Origin: Acidobacteriota bacterium | GTDB lineage: Bacteria; Acidobacteriota; Terriglobia; Terriglobales; Acidobacteriaceae | DNA: 52,670 nucleotides | Reading direction: 5' to 3' | Assembly: GCA_021803035.1 (NCBI GenBank) | Contig: JAJZME010000017.1 | Coordinates: 1 to 52,670 of the forward strand | In this document: positions 16,074 through 24,133 of the stretch, one piece after another | Layout: each line of letters begins with the position of its first letter | Numbering within the stretch: the stretch's first letter is position 1 | Program-made: the position numbers and the translations under genes | The notes under the pieces: model-generated | Database searches by the model: none | What the model saw: only the letters and a program-made list of their open reading frames with translations | Told to the model about the DNA's origin: nothing

Positions 16074-16721
16074 ATGGCACTGGACAGCGTGAAGAAGATC
16101 GCCGAGGCGGAGTTTCCCACCCGGTGGGGCCGGTTTCGCATCCTGGGGTTTGAAGGCCACCCGGAGCCAACACGCGCCGGATGCACGCCCATTGCGGAAG
16201 TTGAGGGTCTGGTGGCGCTGGTGATGGGCGATATTCACTCCGCCCCCCCCTTGGTGCGTATCCACTCGCAATGCCTGACGGGTGATGTTTTCGGTTCGCT
16301 GCGCTGCGATTGCCGCCTGCAACTGGAACTGGCGCTGAAGAAGATCGCCGCGGCCGGCGCGGGCATTCTGCTTTATGAGCAGCAGGAAGGCCGCGGAATC
16401 GGCCTGATGGCCAAGCTGAAGGCCTACGAATTGCAGGATCATGGCCTGGACACGGTGGAGGCCAACGTCCATCTTGGCTTTGCCGCCGACTGCCGCGCGT
16501 ACGAAATGCCCGCCGAAGTGCTGAAGCTGCTGGGCGTCAAGCAGGTCCGGCTGATGACGAACAATCCGGATAAGGTGGCTGCCCTGGAGTCTGCCGGCAT
16601 CGCCGTGGTGGAACGCGTCTCCGCCGAGGTTGAGCCGCAGGAGACCTTCGAGCGCTATCTGCGGACCAAGCAGGAAAAGATGGGGCATATTGTGGAATCG
16701 TCCTTCAATTCAGCGTCGTAG
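16074..16721 (+). CDS. ribA: GTP cyclohydrolase II
   Basis: This 215-residue enzyme opens GTP to the diaminohydroxypyrimidine precursor of riboflavin. The zinc site is visible as C-x10-C-x-C in CLTGDVFGSLRCDC (cysteines at about 67, 78 and 80), the substrate site as EQQEGRGIGL, and the C-terminal part as RLMTNNPDKVAALESAGI. It is a stand-alone RibA rather than the RibBA fusion common elsewhere; length is near the 196 residues of E. coli. The stop codon lies inside an exact 19-bp tandem duplication. Confidence 0.96.
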   Translation: MALDSVKKIAEAEFPTRWGRFRILGFEGHPEPTRAGCTPIAEVEGLVALVMGDIHSAPPLVRIHSQCLTGDVFGSLRCDCRLQLELALKKIAAAGAGILLYEQQEGRGIGLMAKLKAYELQDHGLDTVEANVHLGFAADCRAYEMPAEVLKLLGVKQVRLMTNNPDKVAALESAGIAVVERVSAEVEPQETFERYLRTKQEKMGHIVESSFNSAS

Positions 16722-16743
16722 AGGCAATTCAGCGTCGTAGAGG
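16706..16743 (+). repeat. Exact 19-bp tandem duplication across the ribA stop codon
   Basis: CAATTCAGCGTCGTAGAGG occurs at 16706-16724 and immediately again at 16725-16743 without a mismatch. The ribA stop TAG (16719-16721) is in the first unit. It looks like a recent slippage duplication with no effect on the protein. Confidence 0.95.
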
Positions 16744-16910
16744 CACTGAAGCCCAAAAATTCTGAAGTTCAACTGAGAAAGGGATGTATCGGCTGCCAAG
16801 GCTGCGTCATGCATGCGCCCGCCTGTGGAGCTTTTCATGTGTCGTGATTTCAATGAGAGATTGATGCAACCCGGCGCCGATCTCAGGGTTCAGGTTGCCC
16901 GGTGCAGCCC

Positions 16911-16930
16911 GCCGCAAATCTGCGGCTTTA
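16911..16930 (+). terminator. Candidate terminator downstream of ribA
   Basis: GCCGCA (16911-16916) pairs with TGCGGC (16921-16926) around the tetraloop AATC and is followed by TTTA. It lies about 190 bp after ribA, making it a possible rho-independent terminator with a short T-tract. Confidence 0.45.
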
Positions 16931-17034
16931 TCCGAGACGAAAGGCAGCTTTCATCTGTTGATTCTCAGCTTGTAATTGCTGATTGCCCCTTTACCAGTAA
17001 CCTGCTGGGCGCGCGTGCGAAGATTGATGCCCGG

Positions 17035-17450
17035 CGACACGGGCGATGAAGAACCGGCGTGCCGCAATGCGGGAAGTGCGGGCATCCTGACCGGTGCTTT
17101 TCGCGGGAAACAAAATTGCCTGCAAAAAATCTGTGGAAAAGAAAATATTTTTGAGGGGGTGGGGTGAGCTCGCAGGGAGCCGGTGGTATGGGCTCGCGTA
17201 AGCTTCGGGCGACCTGAGTGGCGGCCAGATTTCCAGTGGCGGCACGCTGCACGGGAGTGAGCGCGCGGATCGGGTTTTCGGGTAAAGCCGGAGGGATTGC
17301 CTCGGTCATGCTGGTGTTCTCCGTGGGCTGGCGTGCAGAGGTGCTGATGTTTCTATTCTGCGCGAAGGAGCGGAAATTACCTGCAAACGTAAGGTGATGG
17401 ATTTGCAGGGCTTGGGGCGCACAGGGCTTGACCAGTTTGGGCAGGTTTGC
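17035..17450 (-). repeat. Dispersed bipartite cassette, copy C
   Basis: This is the longest copy. On the minus strand a 5' flank with CCAAACTGGTCAAGCCC and TTTGCAGGTAATTTCCGCTC precedes an ATG at 17309. A frame begins MTEAIPPALPENPIRALTPV and continues QRAATGNLAATQVARSLREP before entering the 3' flank (CCACCCCCTCAAAAATATTT, TTTCCACAGATTTTTTGCAG, CCCGCATTGCGGCA). The frame resembles the opening of acidobacterial helix-turn-helix proteins that start with a P-x-NP-x-R...LTPVQ-type lead, but the helix-turn-helix itself is missing. I read it as an internally deleted gene between conserved flanks. Confidence 0.65.
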
Positions 17451-17783
17451 GGCGGACTACACTAGATTCCTTCCATTCGCCGTGGTATCGCGTCAAGCAG
17501 CCGGGCGCTCTTCAAAGACATGCAGCGTGACGGGACCCAGGCTGTGGTTGCATCGCAGCGTTAGATCCTTACGGTTAAGAGTGAAGTGGCCTGTCTTATA
17601 TAACTCCTACGCGGGGAATGCATTGTCGAGCGAAATAATTCTTTAAGTTGACTTTAGGGCGCCCTTAAGGACTTCCGCATACGGGAAAGATACGCTTCCT
17701 CCTGTTTGTGCTCGCGGTTCACCGCGGTAAATCGCTAAAGAAAGTTGTGTTTTATAGGCAAGACAATATTAAAGCTAATTCAA

Positions 17784-17948
17784 CATGATCGGAGGAAGAA
17801 CCCGTCAGAGAGCCGCGAGCGCCAACATTCTCCCCAACGAAGCAATGCAATTCACAAAAGAAATTCCGGAGCTGCTTATAGCCTTGAACTCCTTGAATCC
17901 ACAGCTGCGCTCTCTGGAACTGCAGGAAGGCCCATGGAGGAGGCAGTG
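17784..17948 (+). CDS. Possible short frame of 54 codons, doubtful
   Basis: An ATG at 17784 opens a frame MIGGRTRQRAASANILPNEA that ends at 17948 with an amphipathic leucine-rich stretch (ELLIALNSLNPQLRSLELQ). There is no family match that I know and no clear ribosome-binding site. It may be a fragment of the same decayed locus as the remnant downstream. Confidence 0.15.
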
Positions 17949-17994
17949 AACCTGATCAAAGCGCGCAAAAGGCGTAGTGTCTCCAGGGCCTTGC

Positions 17995-18195
17995 ATGCGC
18001 CAGCTACTGTCATTCTGCCTGTTTCCAGTGCGAGGCTATACGCAAGCCTCGGAAGCAACCATTACTGGCGCGGTGAAGGATCCCTCAGGCGCTGCGGTGC
18101 TTCCCGGGGGCGTGAACTGCATTCGCTTCGCCACCGCCGTCAAGGGACGACCATCAAAGGATAGCTGTGCCAGTTATCGCTGTGCCAGTTATTGA
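17995..18195 (+). pseudogene. Remnant of an Oar-like TonB-dependent receptor N-terminus
   Basis: From the ATG at 17995 the frame reads MRQLLSFCLFPVRGYTQASE, then ATITGAVKDPSGAAVLPGG. A signal-like start followed by ATI-x-G-x-V-x-DPSGA-x-V-x-G is the opening of the carboxypeptidase-regulatory-like domain found in Oar-type TonB-dependent receptors of Acidobacteriota, which are about 1,000 residues long. Here the similarity ends after about 40 residues and the frame stops at 18195, so this is a broken leftover. A 15-bp tandem repeat (GCTGTGCCAGTTATC at 18164, near-identical at 18179) marks the breakpoint. Confidence 0.55.
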
Positions 18196-18228
18196 AAGGC
18201 CCAGAAATAAGGCAACCAAGGGGGGCTT

Positions 18229-19461
18229 GTGATCAAGACAAGGAAACCTATTCGCATACTTTTCGCGCTGGCGGCGGCTCTTTTCTGCGTTTCGTCAGGA
18301 GCGAACGCCCAGGATCACGGCGGATCTGCTTCCGCGTCTGCGCGGCCGAGTCCATGTGTTCCGACGGAGGGATGCATCCCGACGATTTCTACGGCCAACA
18401 TAGGACGCATGGGCGATTTTTATGTGGGCGGCAAGTGGGTAGGCAAACCTGGCCACAAAATCATGTACGGCGAAATGTTCGTCGAGGTCCTGGTTCCGAA
18501 GAAGATCCTGCACCCGTATCCGGTCATCTTCGTGCAGGGCGGAGGCGGGCAAAGCTTCCTGGCTTCAGTACAAACACCCGATGGGCGGCCGGGCTGGGCT
18601 TATAACTTCGTGAATGCCGGCTACACCGTCTATATGGTTGAAGATCCGGGTGAAGGCCTTTCCCCCTATATCCCTGGCCTCTATCCGCCCCTGGTTCCTC
18701 CGCACACCGCCGCAACCATGGAAGAGGAATGGACAGGTGGCCGTCCGCCGACTCCCAAGATGCAGAAGGCCTGGCCGCAATGGAACAAATATACGGAATG
18801 GCCGAGTAACTCGCCGGACAAAGGCAAAATTGGCGACCCGGTGTTCGATTATTACGCCGAGACCGAGCTCCCATATATCGCGGGCTATCAGGAGAAGTTG
18901 TTTTCAGAGGCTCTCATCCATTTGCTGGATCTGGTCGGCAAGCCGGTCATCATGCTTGTCAATTCGGGCTATGCGCCTTCCGGCTGGGTGGCTGCCGACG
19001 CACGGCCCAAACTCGTCAAGGCCATCATCGCAGTTGGACCATGGGCGCCACCCATCGAGAACGCGGAGCTGGGAGCAACCGGTCCGGGACGTCTCTGGGG
19101 CCTGAGCAATCTTCCTCTTCATTATTCCCCGCCGGTCACAAATCCGGCGCAGTTGCGGCCTATTCATCTCACCAAGGCGCCGGGGCCGGGCCTGATACCT
19201 TGCTGGGTGCAAAGCAAGCCCGTGCACAAGCTCATCAACCTGGAAAATATCCCGGTGCTTGAAGTGTCCGGCCAAGCGAGCTATCACCGTCCCTTCGCAT
19301 ATTGCGTGGCCAAGTGGCTCAACCAGGCTGGTGTCAAGACGGATTTTGTGAACCTGGAAAACGTGGGGTTGACCGGCAATGGTCATCAGATGATGTCGGA
19401 CAAGAACAGCGCGGCGATCGCAAAATATTTCATGAACTGGCTGAATATGCACGTGCACTGA
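18229..19461 (+). CDS. Exported alpha/beta-hydrolase-fold protein with an altered nucleophile elbow
   Basis: This 410-residue protein has a signal peptide ending at about GANAQ (residue 28). The body reads as an alpha/beta hydrolase: an early YPVIFVQGGGGQSF oxyanion segment, a cap with many Pro and Trp, then PVIMLVNSGYAPSGWVAADARPKLVKAII at about 245-275 and a catalytic-His segment TGNGHQMM near the C-terminus. Relatives carry HSQGGPFGW at the elbow; here it is NSGYAPSGW, keeping the Ser but losing the G-x-S-x-G glycines. Activity may therefore be changed. GTG at 18229 follows AAGGGGGG. It precedes two further exported proteins on the same strand, probably forming one transcription unit. Confidence 0.75.
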   Translation: MIKTRKPIRILFALAAALFCVSSGANAQDHGGSASASARPSPCVPTEGCIPTISTANIGRMGDFYVGGKWVGKPGHKIMYGEMFVEVLVPKKILHPYPVIFVQGGGGQSFLASVQTPDGRPGWAYNFVNAGYTVYMVEDPGEGLSPYIPGLYPPLVPPHTAATMEEEWTGGRPPTPKMQKAWPQWNKYTEWPSNSPDKGKIGDPVFDYYAETELPYIAGYQEKLFSEALIHLLDLVGKPVIMLVNSGYAPSGWVAADARPKLVKAIIAVGPWAPPIENAELGATGPGRLWGLSNLPLHYSPPVTNPAQLRPIHLTKAPGPGLIPCWVQSKPVHKLINLENIPVLEVSGQASYHRPFAYCVAKWLNQAGVKTDFVNLENVGLTGNGHQMMSDKNSAAIAKYFMNWLNMHVH

Positions 19462-19585
19462 GGGTGCAGCCGGCCGCGCATGCAAGTTTCACGGCGCGGC
19501 GTTGTGAAGGAAGGGCAGCTAAGAAACCACGTACGCGATAGAAGCTTACATACTCGCGGATCTACTCGCAAAGGAGATGAATAGC

Positions 19586-20626
19586 ATGAAGGATGCTTTA
19601 CCACTGACCTCACGGCGAAGCTTTATTGGAGGTACGGCCCTCGCGCTGGGCGCGGCGGCGGCCGGGACCGCCTGGGGCGATACCGGCGCGGCGCAGATCG
19701 ACAACCAGATCCACGCTTACCACTACTGGGCTCACCGCGGCGACATCCGGCTGTATCTCTACCGGAAGCTCGTTGGCCCTGCGGTGCCCGGTAAATCAAC
19801 AAAGCCGATTCTGTTCCTGGCGCACGGCTCGTCGGTTTCCGCGGTGCCCACCTTTGATCTCACCGTGCCCGGGCACGGCCAGTATTCGCTGATGGATGTC
19901 TTTGCCGGATACGGATACGACGTGTGGACCATGGATTTTGAAGGCTACGGCCACTCTTCGCCCAGCCATGGCAACTCGGACATCGCCGATTCCGTGGCCG
20001 ATCTGCAAGCCGCCACCCCGGTGATCTGGAAGGAAACGGGCCAGGAGAGCTTCTATCTTTACGGACAGTCCGCCGGCGGTCTGCGTGCGAGCGCGTTCGC
20101 GATGGTCGAGCCCAAGCGGGTCAAAAAGCTGGCAGTGGACGGCTTCGTGTGGACCGGCAAAGGGTCAAAGACTCTGACTGCGCGCAAATCCATGGATCCC
20201 TACCTGCGCACCCACAATACGCGCCTGGCCGGCCGCTCCATGGTCATGAGCATCTTCACGCGCGATAAACCGGGCACCTCGTCCAAGGCGGTCGCCGAGG
20301 CCTATGCCACTGCCGCGCTGAAGACCGACGGCGACCGGGTTCCCACGGGATCCTATCTGGACATGACGACCAAACTACCGATTGTCGATCCCACCAAGCT
20401 GCCCATGCCGATGATCATCATGCACGGGCAATATGACGGCATAGCCACGGTCGAGGATCTGGCCAACTTCTTTGTGCGGCTTCCCTCACCCGATCGCCAG
20501 CTTGTGATTCTGCCCGGCATGGCGCATGCGTTGTGTCTGGGTTTGAACCGGGCGGAATTCTGGCATACGATGCATGCCTTCCTGGACATGCCGGCGGAGA
20601 GGAAGCTCGCGCCTGTTGCGGGATAG
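19586..20626 (+). CDS. Tat-exported alpha/beta hydrolase
   Basis: This protein of about 346 residues starts with a twin-arginine signal (SRRSFIGGTALALGAAAAGTAWG). The hydrolase core shows the nucleophile elbow YLYGQSAGGLRAS (G-x-S-x-G), an acidic residue in MIIMHGQYDGIAT and a histidine in VILPGMAHALCLG, so the triad looks complete. The substrate is unknown; esterase or lactonase chemistry is likely. I use ATG 19586 because AAGGAG lies nine bases upstream; the ATG at 19577 touches the Shine-Dalgarno sequence. It sits between another exported hydrolase and a Tat-exported oxalate decarboxylase. Confidence 0.82.
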   Translation: MKDALPLTSRRSFIGGTALALGAAAAGTAWGDTGAAQIDNQIHAYHYWAHRGDIRLYLYRKLVGPAVPGKSTKPILFLAHGSSVSAVPTFDLTVPGHGQYSLMDVFAGYGYDVWTMDFEGYGHSSPSHGNSDIADSVADLQAATPVIWKETGQESFYLYGQSAGGLRASAFAMVEPKRVKKLAVDGFVWTGKGSKTLTARKSMDPYLRTHNTRLAGRSMVMSIFTRDKPGTSSKAVAEAYATAALKTDGDRVPTGSYLDMTTKLPIVDPTKLPMPMIIMHGQYDGIATVEDLANFFVRLPSPDRQLVILPGMAHALCLGLNRAEFWHTMHAFLDMPAERKLAPVAG

Positions 20627-20693
20627 CGGTAAAGCAAACATGACCCATGCGCGCCCAGTTAGCCGAGGCGGCGACGAAAAAGCGAGTGTGATT

Positions 20694-22004
20694 ATGCAGA
20701 ATAATGATGATAGTAAGGATGGCGAAAAGCCATTGACCGCGCCGCTCTCTAGAAGAAGCTTTGTTGCCGCAGGTTCGGCTGGACTGGCAACAGTCGCCTT
20801 GAGAGGCATCGCCTCGGCCCAAACACCGGCACCTGCGTCAGATCCCCCGCCTGCCGAGAAAGCGGCGGAGACGGTCATTCCACAGTACCGCCCTCCGGTC
20901 AGCGATCCCGGCCCGATCAACGCGACGCTCCTGAAGATGAATCCGAGCGCAAACAACCCGCCGCCCACCGACCATGGCGACACCGGGCCGATCTGGTATT
21001 CCTTCAACCTCTCGCATCGACGCGAGCAACCCGGTGGCTGGACACACCAGGTTACCGAACGCTCACTGCCAACTTCCACCGACATTGCAGGCGTGGACAT
21101 GCGGCTTAATACCGGCGCCTACCGGGAACTGCACTGGCATACGGCGGCGGAATGGTCGTTCATGCTCTACGGCAACGCCCGCATCAGCGTGCTGAACCCC
21201 GATGGAACCGTCTTTCTCAAGGACGTATCGCGCGGCGATCTATGGTACTTTCCCGCCGGCTACCCACACTCTATCCAGGGGCTGGAGCCGGACGGCTGCG
21301 AATTTCTCCTCATCTTCGACCAAGGGGAGTTTTCCGAAGAGGATACCTTCCTGCTTTCGGACTGGGTGCGGCATACACCACCGGACGTGCTGGCCAAGAA
21401 CATGAACCTGAGTCCGGCATCGGTAGCGAAATTTCCCAACCACGATCTCTATATCTTTCCCGGCAAAGTGCCTCCCTCACTGGCAACCGACAAGGAAAGC
21501 GTAGGCGGTCCCGCCGCTCTTTCGCCGACATCGTTCTCCTTCAACATGATGGGCATGAAGCCGGCTTTCAGCGGGCCGGGAGGAAGCGCAATTGTTGTGG
21601 ACTCCCGCAGTTTTCCTGTCTCCAAGACCGTGGCCTCCGCACTGGTCACGGTGCATCCGGGCGCGATGCGCGAGTTGCACTGGCATCCCAACGCTTCGGA
21701 GTGGCAGTTCTATATCTCCGGCCAGGCGCGCATGACGGTCTTCATCACTCCGAGCCAGGCGCGCACCATGGACTACCATGAGGGCGACGTGGGCTTTGTG
21801 CCCCTTATGGCGGGCCATTACATCGAGAACACCGGCAACACCGACCTCGTCTACCTGGAGATCTTCCGCGCCCCTGAGTTCATCGATTTCTCCCTGAACA
21901 ACTGGCTGCGCCATTTGCCACCGGAAATGGTGAGTGCGCACCTCAACATCAGCGCCGATGCCATACGGAGGATTCCATCGCAGAAAAATGCCGTGCTCAT
22001 CTGA
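20694..22004 (+). CDS. oxdC: Tat-exported oxalate decarboxylase-like bicupin
   Basis: This protein of about 436 residues has a Tat signal (LSRRSFVAAGSAGLA) and two cupin domains. The first has ELHWH...E (H147, H149, E153) with H192. The second has ELHWHPNASE (H329, H331, E336) with H375. These are the two Mn sites of oxalate decarboxylase. The flexible lid is FSEEDT (S214-T218); the lid glutamate that makes the enzyme a decarboxylase rather than an oxidase is kept (E215). The expected reaction is oxalate to formate plus CO2, here outside the cytoplasm. Starts at 20640 and 20694 are both possible; the latter gives a normal Tat leader. It begins 67 bp after the hydrolase gene. Confidence 0.88.
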   Translation: MQNNDDSKDGEKPLTAPLSRRSFVAAGSAGLATVALRGIASAQTPAPASDPPPAEKAAETVIPQYRPPVSDPGPINATLLKMNPSANNPPPTDHGDTGPIWYSFNLSHRREQPGGWTHQVTERSLPTSTDIAGVDMRLNTGAYRELHWHTAAEWSFMLYGNARISVLNPDGTVFLKDVSRGDLWYFPAGYPHSIQGLEPDGCEFLLIFDQGEFSEEDTFLLSDWVRHTPPDVLAKNMNLSPASVAKFPNHDLYIFPGKVPPSLATDKESVGGPAALSPTSFSFNMMGMKPAFSGPGGSAIVVDSRSFPVSKTVASALVTVHPGAMRELHWHPNASEWQFYISGQARMTVFITPSQARTMDYHEGDVGFVPLMAGHYIENTGNTDLVYLEIFRAPEFIDFSLNNWLRHLPPEMVSAHLNISADAIRRIPSQKNAVLI

Positions 22005-22187
22005 GGCGGCATTTTGACTTCAATTTGATTCATCTGGTTTGACGCCACCGCCTCTTCGGCGTTGGCGTGGAACCAGAGAATCGGCATAATGCGTGGGAAT
22101 AGCTCCAGTGCGCTCAGGGCAATCGCGGGACCTCGCGGAGCAGAGCATGTTGCGGCCGGTCAGGCCACAGAGAACAGCTCATAAGTA

Positions 22188-22204
22188 ACTTGCATATTGC
22201 AAGT
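22188..22204. promoter_or_regulatory. Palindromic operator of the HxlR regulator
   Basis: ACTTGCA-TAT-TGCAAGT is a perfect inverted repeat of seven bases per arm around a three-base centre, immediately before the HxlR gene. HxlR dimers bind such symmetric sites and usually repress their own operon. Its position shows that the true start codon is downstream of it. Confidence 0.65.
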
Positions 22205-22225
22205 AAATTGTGTAGTGTGGTTCCC

Positions 22226-22720
22226 GTGGCCGCGAAATCGAATGCGAAGCAGCGCTCAGGCTGCCCCATCAGCATCTCGCTGGACCTGTTCGGCGACCGC
22301 TGGTCGCTGTTGATTATCCGCGACCTGATGGTGCGCGGGCTGCGCACCTTCAGCGAGTTTCAGCACGCGGGCGAAAAGATCGCCACCAACGTCCTGGCGG
22401 ACCGGCTGCGCCAACTGGGGGCGGCGGGGCTGATCGCGGCCGAGCGCGCGGCCGAAGACGGGCGCCGGATTCACTACCGGCTTACGCCCAAGGGCATTGC
22501 GCTGGCCCCGGTGCTGCTGGAGCTGTTCATCTGGGCCGCGCATCACGAGCAGACCGGCGCGCCGTGCGCTTTTGTGGAACAGATGGAGCGCGACCGCGAG
22601 GCGATTCTTGCCGAAACCTACCGGCGCTGGGAACAGCGCGATCCCACGCCATTGATTCCGCCGTTCAAGCCGCAAACCAAAAGCCCGGCCAAATCCCCGA
22701 AAGGAAAAGGCAAACGATGA
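22226..22720 (+). CDS. HxlR-family transcriptional regulator
   Basis: This protein of about 164 residues has the HxlR winged helix: CPISISLDLFGDRWSLLIIRDLMVRGLRTFSEFQ, followed by GEKIATNVLADRLRQLGAAGLI and the wing with YRLTPKGIAL. The first cysteine, often redox- or aldehyde-sensing in this family, is present at the start of the domain. A Lys/Pro-rich tail follows. I place the start at GTG 22226, since upstream in-frame TTG codons fall in or beside the palindrome at 22188-22204. It overlaps the VOC gene by four bases (ATGA), so the two form an autoregulated operon. Confidence 0.9.
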   Translation: MAAKSNAKQRSGCPISISLDLFGDRWSLLIIRDLMVRGLRTFSEFQHAGEKIATNVLADRLRQLGAAGLIAAERAAEDGRRIHYRLTPKGIALAPVLLELFIWAAHHEQTGAPCAFVEQMERDREAILAETYRRWEQRDPTPLIPPFKPQTKSPAKSPKGKGKR

Positions 22721-23145
22721 AGCTGAACACGTATGTGAACTACAACGGCAACTGCGCGGAAGCTCTCGCCTTCTATGAGCAGCATCTGGGCGCGAAACTG
22801 CTGCACAAGATGACATTCCAGGAGATGCCGGAGCCGAAGAGTATGCCGCCCGGCACCAATCCTGACGGCGTGCTGCACGCGCGCTTCGAGCTGGGCGGCA
22901 CGGTGGTGATGGCAAGCGACGGACCGCCCGGCAAAGTGGAGCCCATGCGCAGCGCCTATCTCGCGCTCGGCGTTGACAGCGTGGAGGAGGCCGAACGCAT
23001 TTACAAGGCGCTTTCCGAAGGCGGGCAGGTTTTCATGCCCATGCAGGAGACGTTTTTTGCGCACCGCTTCGCCATGCTTCGCGACAAATTCGGCGCTTCG
23101 TGGATGATCCTTCACGAGCGCACGATGGGAGCAACGGCGCGATAG
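22717..23145 (+). CDS. VOC-family (PhnB-like) protein
   Basis: This 142-residue protein reads as a glyoxalase/bleomycin-resistance fold of the PhnB/3-demethylubiquinone type: MKLNTYVNYNGNCAEALAFYEQHLGAKL, then HARFELGGTVVMASD, SVEEAERIYKALSEGGQVFMPMQETFFAHRFAMLRDKFGASWMI. Function within this family ranges from resistance to metabolism and cannot be fixed here. Translation is coupled to the HxlR gene, which suggests they respond to the same compound. Confidence 0.9.
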   Translation: MKLNTYVNYNGNCAEALAFYEQHLGAKLLHKMTFQEMPEPKSMPPGTNPDGVLHARFELGGTVVMASDGPPGKVEPMRSAYLALGVDSVEEAERIYKALSEGGQVFMPMQETFFAHRFAMLRDKFGASWMILHERTMGATAR

Positions 23146-23244
23146 GCATCTGACCGGATGATTTTGAACGTGGCGACGGCCAGTTCCAGGTCCGGCGATC
23201 CGGGCTGGGTCACCCAAGCATCTTCCAATCTCTGCTTTCTGCTT

Positions 23245-24117
23245 TCACCAGCTATGCAGCCACTCCTCGTCGCGGCCGATGCGGACCGGCGCGCGGAACA
23301 GCTCGCTCAGGCGGGCTTCAGTCAGCAGTTCGCTGCGCGGGCCGTCGGCCACGATGCGGCCGCCGCGCATGAGAATGATGCGCTCGACTTCGGGGAGAAT
23401 ATCGCCCAGGTGATGCGTGACCAGCACCAGGCCGGTGCCTTCGCGGGCCAGGCGGCGCAGGGTTTCGCGCAGTTCGCGCTGCGCGGCCAGATCGAGCGCA
23501 TTCGAGGGCTCGTCGAGCAGGAGCTGCCGCGGGCGATGGACGAGAGCGCGCGCGATGAGGATGCGCCGCATTTCGCCGGCCGACATGGCTCCCACCAGTT
23601 GCCCGGCCAGATACGTGGCTTCCATACGCTCTAGCGCTTCGGCGGCGCGCTCGCGCATTTCCGCGGTGACGTGGAGATTGGGCCAGAGCGAGGAGGCGGA
23701 AAAGAAGCCGGAGATCACCGCGTCCAGGCCGGTGGTTACGGCCGTGCGCTGACCGGGCAGGTCGGAGCCCAGCAGTCCCGGGCCCACTACGCCGAAGTGC
23801 TTGCGCAGCTCGGTCAGATCCCAGCGCTCGCGGCCGAAGATGCGCACGTGCATCCCGGGGCGAACGATGGGATAGATCTGGCAGGTCATGGTGAGGATGA
23901 GCGTGGACTTGCCGCAGCCGTTCGGCCCCAGGATGACCACGTGCTCGCCGGCGCGAATGCTCAGGTTCACATCGTGCAGCACCACGCGGTCGCCGCGCGC
24001 CACATTCACCTGGCGCATCTCCAGGAATTCGGGCGCATCGGTTGCCGCCGCGCTGCGGGCCGCTTTGGCGCCCGATGCTGTTTCGGTCTGCATGTCCGTC
24101 ATGTTGTTTCCCGTCAC
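23245..24117 (-). CDS. ABC transporter ATP-binding protein, ModF-like
   Basis: This 290-residue ATPase has Walker A GPNGCGKST (about 64-72), an ABC signature altered to MSAGEMRRILIARAL, Walker B QLLLDEPSNALD and the switch THHLGDI. The pattern of a single ABC domain with IFGRERWDLTELRKHFGVVGP is that of the COG1119/ModF group. No permease or binding protein is adjacent, so it may serve a transporter elsewhere or have a non-transport role. The start is GTG 24117; the ATG at 24102 is also possible. It is divergent from argJ with only 16 bp between starts. Confidence 0.85.
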   Translation of the reverse strand: MTGNNMTDMQTETASGAKAARSAAATDAPEFLEMRQVNVARGDRVVLHDVNLSIRAGEHVVILGPNGCGKSTLILTMTCQIYPIVRPGMHVRIFGRERWDLTELRKHFGVVGPGLLGSDLPGQRTAVTTGLDAVISGFFSASSLWPNLHVTAEMRERAAEALERMEATYLAGQLVGAMSAGEMRRILIARALVHRPRQLLLDEPSNALDLAAQRELRETLRRLAREGTGLVLVTHHLGDILPEVERIILMRGGRIVADGPRSELLTEARLSELFRAPVRIGRDEEWLHSW

Positions 24118-24133
24118 CTGCTAGATTAAATGA

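Larger units (their letters stand above)
16744..18228. other. 1.5-kb gene-poor region with cassette copy C and gene remnants
   Basis: No intact gene is evident. The region holds a terminator-like hairpin (16911-16930), cassette copy C (17035-17450), an AT-rich promoter-like area with the dyad GGGCGCCC near 17657-17664, a short frame at 17784, and the N-terminal remnant of an Oar-like receptor (17995-18195). It looks like a decayed accessory locus. Confidence 0.6.

Noticed and set aside
16965..17309. 114-codon frame in cassette copy C as an intact gene
   Set aside because: After about 45 residues it continues into the cassette's shared 3' flank, so the apparent protein is a deletion product rather than an intact gene.
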